Shown piece by piece: positions 57,320 to 64,000 of a stretch of DNA of 64,000 nucleotides. Position 1 is the first letter of the stretch; the number at the start of each line of letters is the position of its first letter. Location of the stretch: contig NC_033631.1 in the NCBI RefSeq assembly GCF_001540865.1, positions 3,024,924-3,088,923 on the forward strand. The letters run 5' to 3'. This DNA comes from Ananas comosus. Taxonomy: Eukaryota; Streptophyta; Magnoliopsida; Poales; Bromeliaceae. The notes beneath the pieces are model-generated. The model was not told the origin of the DNA and ran no database searches. It saw only the letters and a list, made by a program, of their open reading frames with translations. The position numbers were made by a program, and so were the translations under genes.

Positions 57320-60300
57320 ATGCTGGGAACAAGCGCGCAGTTTGCTCGCAGGCACCGGGACGATCGGTTCTACGACGCCGCGAAGGTTCGCCGGAGCTCC
57401 GCCGCCGCCGCCGCCGCCGCTGCCGCGAAGGAGAAGATCGCCGCCGTGGAGAACCGGGCGGGGGCCGGGGATCCGCCCGGTCCGAGCAATCTCGACCGTT
57501 TCCTGGAGTCGATCACGCCGGTCGTGCCCGCTCATTATGCGTCGAAGGTTCTTGATTTCATCCTCATCTTCCCCTTTCGTTCCTTGAAGTCTCAATTTTT
57601 CTCTCTCTATGATGTTGTATCCTTTGTGGTTTGATCGGTGGTATGATGTAGCAGACGCGGATGAGGGGGTGGAAGGCATGTGATGCCGAACAGAGGCCTT
57701 ACTTTATTCTGGGGAACTTGTGGGAGTCCTTCAAGGAGTGGAGCGCTTACGGCGCCGGCGTTCCCTTGATCCTGAACGGCTGTGATGGCGTCGTTCAGTA
57801 TTACGTCCCCTACTTGTCCGGCATTCAGTTGTATGGCCTAGCAAGTAGACAGACTGATAGCCCTAGGTAGCCCACATTTTGCTCAGTTCTTCTGCCTCTG
57901 ATTTTGTTTTATCTCTAATTAAGATGTGATATATGTTATAATTTTGGAGTTTTTATTGTGAAGTTCTATTCGTCATACCCTGAAAACTTAGCGGCGAACT
58001 GAGTTGGATGCCATTTATCATGATTGAGAAAATGCAGGTTGTTAATTTGCTAATGTTGTTTCGGCAGTGAGTTTTGAGTATTGAGGGTTTATGATGCATA
58101 CGATTTGTTGAAATTCTAAATGAAGAAACAGATGATATAGTGAGAACCCAATATTCTGGTATACATCATGTCAATTGTTTGAAGAAATTCTTATTAGTGT
58201 GGGAAAATGTACAATTATTATTAATGGGATTCTTCGGAGATACTTCTTAATTTGGCTGAAGTTTGTATCTTTGTTGAGTGGACTACACAGTAACCTTACT
58301 TGAAATGAAAAAAAGGAATTTAAACTAGTAAAATGAGAGTCGACTTTGTTGAGTGTACATTTAGAAAACTTTTGTGTACATAACTAGTTCAGATCTTTAA
58401 TGTGTGAATTTCTATATCATTTTGTAAAGAAACTAAAAGTTCCTTCGAGAACAAGTACTATAAATATTTTTTGTGAGCTAGACTAATAATAACAATTTCT
58501 AGTTTTATTTTCAATGTTTTGGGATTATTTATATGACACTAATGCTTTCTTTCAGCTAAGTTTTGGTTGACAAGTTTTCTAAATGAGGTCCTAGCGTTTC
58601 TTTTTCCCTGTCTTCCATTACTTTGGTTCAGTGTATCCCTTGTTGTAGAGCGTTTTCTATCACATTAAAATTACTCTTGTTGTCTAATACTATTGTCTCA
58701 GTTGGCCTTCTTAATCTTTCATAGATGTGGTGGTTGTGTAGAATTAATTGAAGAAGCAGTAACAGCTTCTATTAAAATCTCCCAAAATTGTTGTTTTTTT
58801 TTTTTTTACTGCAAATAAAGCAGAAGCTTCAAATTTGAGTTATTTTTTATTTTTTATTTTGTTTACTTTTGAGGATAGGATTTGTTGTATTCTCTTTTTA
58901 TAATTTGGGAACAATAAAGTGACAGGTACTTTATATGTCTTCCGTCCGACCAAATCCGAGGGTACAAGAATATTTGAACAAATTTATTATTAAAGAAATA
59001 AATTTAAAACGTATGACTAACAATAGCTAATCACAACACCGATGGATGCGGTCATTCATACTAGGTAGGCATTATGTTAAAGGGCATTCCTGGAAAAGTA
59101 TTATAAATTGCATAGATAAACGGAATGTGAGCGATTTTCATTACTTAACTATAATCTTGAAAAACTATATGAGTTATAGGATTGGACTTCTCATCATTGT
59201 ATTTACATTAATTGGTTGAACAATGGCCAAGAAACCTCCATCTTTATGCTATAACCAGATAATTGTTCAAAAGTATCATTTTCACTAAACCACAGATGAA
59301 TAACATGGGCGTGGTTTTTAGAATTCATCTGCTACTGTTATCGTGTAGTTTTCATAATTTTGCATCGGTAATTCTCTATGGATTCTATACGTTTAGTGAC
59401 ATGATTATCTGAAATCATTGCCAATACATCTAATGGAGTTTTGGGATTTTAAACCGAGGCTGAGATTTGTTGGTTTTCTAGCCTACTTTGTATGATAAGC
59501 TTATTCTGTAGACAATGCATTATGTATTAATTATTCGGTAGACAATGCGTTATGTATTAATTAATTGAGGAAACCACTGGAATTTACTGAGAAAATGGGT
59601 GGAATGCAGAAATAGTTTTATAACAAATTGGCACCTTATATAAAACCAATTGCCTGGATGCAAATGCTTATTACCTTGTAGTGATCAGCAAAACAGTATA
59701 ATAACCATATTGGCCAAATGAATTGCCTTAATAGTCTAAAACCCATTGAACGGGGACTAGTGTCATGTTTAGATAAAGCATTTTCCCATGGAAATAAATA
59801 GCCGCAATTATGGGGAGATAGTAATTGGGGTATGCCAAAAAATCATCATTGGTAAAAAAAAAAAAAACATCATTGCATGTGAGTACTTTGTTTATTCGTG
59901 GTAATTATTTTCTTTCATAAATTAGTAGATCTATCACAGGACTTATCGTGAGTGTGCTAGATGATATGTTGGAAATTACTCAAAAGCATTTAAATGTATT
60001 TGCTGTAATTTACAAATGTTTAAGGTCCCTATAGTGATGAACTTCTCAAGGCTTGCAGGCTGAGTAGTAATTGATAAATATTCAAGCTTACAGCTTGCTT
60101 GATGCATAATATAGACATATATGCTTGCTAATTGATGAAGTTAGTAGCAAACTTATTGATGTAATACAACTGTACTGATTGCTGGGCCCAGAAAGAACAT
60201 ATTTGGGGTGATCGTAACATGTTTAGTTTAGGGAGTTTTGATACACATACAAGTTGAAGTGATAGGTTTATAAATTTCATTTGATATTAGACATTGGTTC

Positions 60301-62595
60301 TTAGATTTACAGAACAAGATTTTGTAAATTCCAAGGCAGCTTTGTGACTAGAATCTGTTAATGTGGTCAGGATCTAGTGCTGGACGTACCTTTTCTTTTT
60401 GCTAAGGCATTTTATGAGAGTGAGGTGCTTGCAAACAATTCTAGTATAATGCATAAACTCTCAATGTGTACCTGCATACGGATCAACTCGTATGCAAGTT
60501 CTCTTCCCTAACTTGTTATAAGCTATTTCCGATGTGAGCTGTTCCATTTTTGGGTTTTGTATATTAACATGAGAACCAACTCCAATTTGCGAGCAAAACT
60601 TGCAAACATCCATTTCTGTAGAATCTTTGATGACCTTCATGTTCATTTATCTTAATTTTTAGTGCCAATGGCATTTTGCACCTTCAAATCAATTTATGCT
60701 GTCTAGAATCCAGTAAGCTGTATCTAATGAGACATGTACAACAGACGTGCTGGGGAGGACAGCGATGAGTCTTGCTGTCATGATTCGAGTAGTGATGGAA
60801 GCAGTGATTCTGAGCTTGCTGCTTCCGAGCTTGAAAACAGATCGAAGTTTCCTGGAGATTGGATTCAGAGTCATCTCTCAAATAGAATGGATAGACTATC
60901 TATAAGAGAGCAGTATGGATCCTCTCAAGAAGGATTTTCAAGTGATGATAGCGAATCTGGGAATTCTCAAGGTTGCTTGCTCTTCGAGTATCTAGAATCG
61001 GATTCTCCTTATTGCCGAGAACCTTTGGCTGATAAGGCAAGTGTACCTATCAAACTAGCTTACTCTTTGAATTTTCTTATGAGAACTTTGCCTGTAGTTT
61101 TGTGATGTTCTGACATTACCTGGTTACAACCAGATCTCAAAACTCGCTAGTTGCTTCCCTGACTTGAAGACTCTTAGAAGTTGCGACTTGTTACCAGCAA
61201 GTTGGGTTTCTGTTGCATGGTATGTGCTGAAGTCAATAACTTTTATACCACTTGAAAGGTAATTTTAGACTTACTCTTGCACATGAACATTTTGCAGGTA
61301 TCCCATTTACCGTATACCAACTGGACCAACACTAAAGGATTTGGATGCGTGTTTCCTCACATTTCATTTTCTCTCAACACCGTCAAGAGGTACTTACGTC
61401 TTCTCTTTCATCATCATCTCTTACTATGGAGGGCCTCAGTGCAAAGTTGTAGGCTGAGAACTATTAGCTTGAATATTTTTTCTCTCTTAGATAGGTATTG
61501 TTGTTTAGAGATGAATCTTTTTCTCCTTTAGGCTGTTTGGAGGATCGATAATGGACACACTTCATTACATGTTCTCACCAGCTCTCATATTTCGGATTAA
61601 TGAAAGAAATTTGGTCAAATGATGATATCATCTTGTATAAGAAAAGATGAGCAACGAGTTGTTTAGCTTGTGTGTTTATTATATGACTCTGATATCTTTT
61701 TATTTTTTTCTCCTACATACCCTTCATTCCACACCCTAGATATTATGCTATCACCCCCTCACTCCATCCACAGATATGAATGACCAAGAATGGGGGACGT
61801 TGGGTGATCAGTGTCTGAGCAGCACAAAATTGCTAACTTTATGAAAATCCCATACACTTGTTGTTTATTCATGTCCAAGTATGTCAATATTTGCAACTTC
61901 ATACTGGAATGAAAGACAAGAATCCTGAACATCTAATGCAAACTTGTCCTGATGTAAGTTTAGTAGGAACATTGCCCATATAACTAGTACTGCATCATAT
62001 TTTATCTGGCTCCTTTTTTTATTTTTTATTTTTTATTTTTTTAACTTGTTTTCACCTGTGTTGTTGAGCCATTGACTGCATAACAATTGGTCTGAGGGCC
62101 TTTTTGGCCATTATGGGACTTGAAGCGTTTATCAGGAGTGCTATGCCTGGGATCTCGTGGGAAAAAAATTACTCTGCTTGGCTTGCCAAATGCTCCAAAT
62201 CTATTATGAGCGAAACAACAGCGCATCCAATTTGTGGTCTTTTATATCTTATTCTGCTGCTCCTTTTTTTTGTAACAAAGTGGAATAAATCCACTGTAAG
62301 TTTTAGCTCTCACCATGTCCATGCCTAAATGGTTTCTTCGTAACATTCAGGTGTGGCGAACGCTGGTCCAGTCATTACCTACCCACAGGGTGTTGACGGC
62401 GTTCCAAAGATGCGTCTCCCTGCATTCGGCCTGGCCACTTACAAGTTCAAGAATGCAATGTGGTCTTCAAGCGTGGGCGACGACAAGCAACTTGCGAGCT
62501 CCTTACTCCAGACTGCTCATGACTGGCTCCAGCGACTACGCGTCAACCATCGCGACTACCAGTTCTTTGTCTCGCACGGTGCATTCCGCAAATAA
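57320..62595 (+). CDS. DUF789 family protein
   Basis: Six exons: 57320-57547, 57655-57866, 60745-61036, 61134-61219, 61298-61389, 62351-62595. Phases agree and give 384 residues. The family body is clear: [58 protein letters not shown], an acidic Asp/Ser stretch ([11 protein letters not shown]), [37 protein letters not shown], and [19 protein letters not shown] near the end. Start: MLGTSAQF matches the family; an upstream in-frame ATG at 57272 would add 16 residues and is less likely. Exon 1 has a nine-alanine run from GCC repeats. Exon 3 ends in a GC donor (AAG|GCAAGT, 61037-61038). Intron 2 is 2.9 kb with repeats but no gene. The biochemical role of DUF789 is unknown. The gene appears intact. 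Confidence 0.9.
59844..59875 (+). mobile_element. minimal poly-A insertion in DUF789 intron 2
   Basis: CATCATTG at 59844-59851 and 59868-59875 flanks only GT plus 14 A. It resembles the larger case at 4605-4658: a poly-A insert with a short target duplication. Confidence 0.4.
61037..61038 (+). other. GC splice donor (intron 3 of the DUF789 gene)
   Basis: AAG|GCAAGTGT matches the strict GC-donor consensus. The acceptor is ..ACAACCAG at 61133. The join gives the family text [19 protein letters not shown]. No GT alternative keeps the frame. Confidence 0.85.
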
Positions 62596-63481
62596 GATGA
62601 AAACTTTGAAAGAAATGTTCGCACCGAGAAGACGTATTCTGTGTTTTGTTTGCCCCCCACCGCAATCCGAACCCCTCCGGGGTCAACACTGATGGCCGGC
62701 CGTGCACCAGGAGACGTGGGCTTGTCATTGAGGATCTGGCATTTCGTCAGAGTACCAAACGCATTAAAAAAAAAAAAAAACAAAACAAAATTGAAAAAAA
62801 AAAAGTTGCATTAGGAAAATTACTCAATAAGTATGAAAGATGAAAAGAAGAAACGAAACATGAGGTATAGTTAGTAGCCGTTCCTTAAATGCAAGAAATG
62901 TGAAAGGGACTTGATGGCTAATTGCTCCCGAAACATGAGATTAGGGAGTATACTTCATGGTATATTTCTAGCTTTTTCTACGGCACTCGGCCTGATGCAG
63001 AAGAAAGGGGCAGTAAGTATAATCACTCCCTTTTATATGTGCATAATCTTACCAGAGTAAGTTGACAATGCTTTGCTGTATCATGGACATCCTATGTTTT
63101 TTTGATTATGGGATGGAATAACTGATATTAAATGCATAGTTTCCTCTTTTAAGGTATCTGGCATACTGTTTTGAGTCTACTACCTAGTGTTGCCTCTCGA
63201 GTTTTCACTAGTTTATGGCGGCCGCGTACTTCTGCTTGCTCTTGTTTAAATAAGTTTTGGGTAGGTTGGAAGCCAAGAAATCAAGTATCGAGCCAGCGTA
63301 TTTTGGATTGCATTGAGCGTCTCGTACTATGCTGATGGATGATGGGCATGTCGTGCAGGAGGTGCCAATCCTACTACTTTGCCCTGATTCGTACGGGTAT
63401 GTGTCGAGTATCCTACTACTTTGCCTTGATTCGTTCGGGTATGTGTCGAGCATGTGTTGGGAAACTGATGTTTTATTTTCT
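62596..63481. other. 3' flank of the DUF789 gene
   Basis: It should hold the 3' UTR. An A-rich tract lies at 62766-62805, and a 42-bp tandem duplication at 63370-63453. No further gene. Confidence 0.4.
63370..63453. repeat. 42-bp tandem duplication
   Basis: Two copies (63370-63411, 63412-63453) of a unit beginning cctactactttgcc and containing 'cgggtatgtgtcgag', with three or four differences. Confidence 0.85.
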
Positions 63482-63715
63482 AGAGTCTGGCTAGGGTGCT
63501 TTTAATAGTATCAAGTATTTGGTGCCGTTAAGTTTTTCACCGTTAAATTTATTTTTTTGATTATTTTTATTCGTTAGATTATAATTTCAGCCAATTATCT
63601 ACTTAATTTTAGATGACAATTATCAATTTAATCGCATATCTTTTCATCCAAGGGCTAAGAATCTAGTAGCACCGGTGATTTGGTGTTATTAGGAGCATTT
63701 CGGCATAATTCTTAT
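63482..63715 (-). repeat. repeat family D, diverged copy
   Basis: It matches the copy at 184-415 in order: gtctggctagggtgctttta, caccgttaaattta, ttttcatccaagggc, 'gtagcaccggtgatttggtg'. It is the most diverged of the set. Confidence 0.65.
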
Positions 63716-64000
63716 TTTTTATTTCTATGTTCTCTCCCAGCTCGTGAGTGACGATTGGAGCCTCTGCCTCCAACTTGGAGAGGAAAAAAATAATGGAAGC
63801 AAATAGGCGGAAATTATAAAGAGTTTGATTTCAACATACATACAAATTTTAATCGAAAATTTTTAACAAATTACTTATAACCGTAATAATCTAAAATTTC
63901 TAACAATTTTTTCATACAATCCTAACAATGAAATATAAATCAACAATAACAATATAAAAATAAATAATGGTTCATATAATCTTAATAATTAAATAGAAAT
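63716..64000. other. AT-rich sequence, nothing recognised
   Basis: AT-rich with short direct repeats around 'cataatcttaataat' and 'aacaataaca'. No gene. Confidence 0.4.

Overview
The window is nuclear DNA of a flowering plant. It has long introns, plant-specific gene families, many MITEs, and long-terminal-repeat (LTR) retrotransposon debris with terminal dinucleotides and target-site duplications still readable. The LTR style and TRIM elements fit a monocot, and a bromeliad-like genome such as pineapple is possible. That last step is inference: nothing here names the species.

Three intact host genes could be rebuilt exon by exon. (1) 3579-7331 (+): a 417-residue class-I glutamine amidotransferase-like protein of the GAT1_2.1 type, 5 exons. 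(2) 8785-16396 (-): a 956-residue NACK1/HINKEL-type kinesin-7 that acts in phragmoplast expansion, 14 coding exons, with a probable 5' UTR exon near 18.7-18.85 kb and a cluster of AACGG (MSA-like) cores just upstream. (3) 57320-62595 (+): a 384-residue DUF789 protein, 6 exons. Genes 1 and 2 are tail to tail, 1.45 kb apart. Genes 1 and 3 each use one GC-AG intron.

Between 19 and 57 kb there is no intact host gene. The region is a stack of mobile elements: five LTR units with matching or near-matching 5-bp duplications (19.5-21.8, 38.5-43.6, 40.8-43.4, 46.1-51.7, 53.8-56.5 kb), two LTR remnants (about 30.3-32.9 and 51.9-52.5 kb), a TRIM array (29.55-30.25 kb), a Cassandra-like 5S-bearing LTR (53.25 kb), a hAT MITE (23.1 kb) and several Mutator-type MITEs with 9-bp duplications. 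An 11-kb Mutator-like element (33.74-44.77 kb) has ~500-bp terminal inverted repeats. It carries a decayed FAR1-type transposase and, convergent with it, a small GRF-zinc-finger/coiled-coil/membrane gene. Two LTRs are nested inside that transposase, giving a readable order of insertion.

The signals that looked newest are: (a) a hairpin between CCCACTG and CTCAC in seven LTR copies, whose arms differ in sequence yet stay complementary; (b) pairs of TGTACCGGTACA palindromes about two helical turns apart in several LTRs; (c) the two-gene MULE. Several single-N positions sit next to inverted or direct copies of adjacent sequence and are probably assembly joints.
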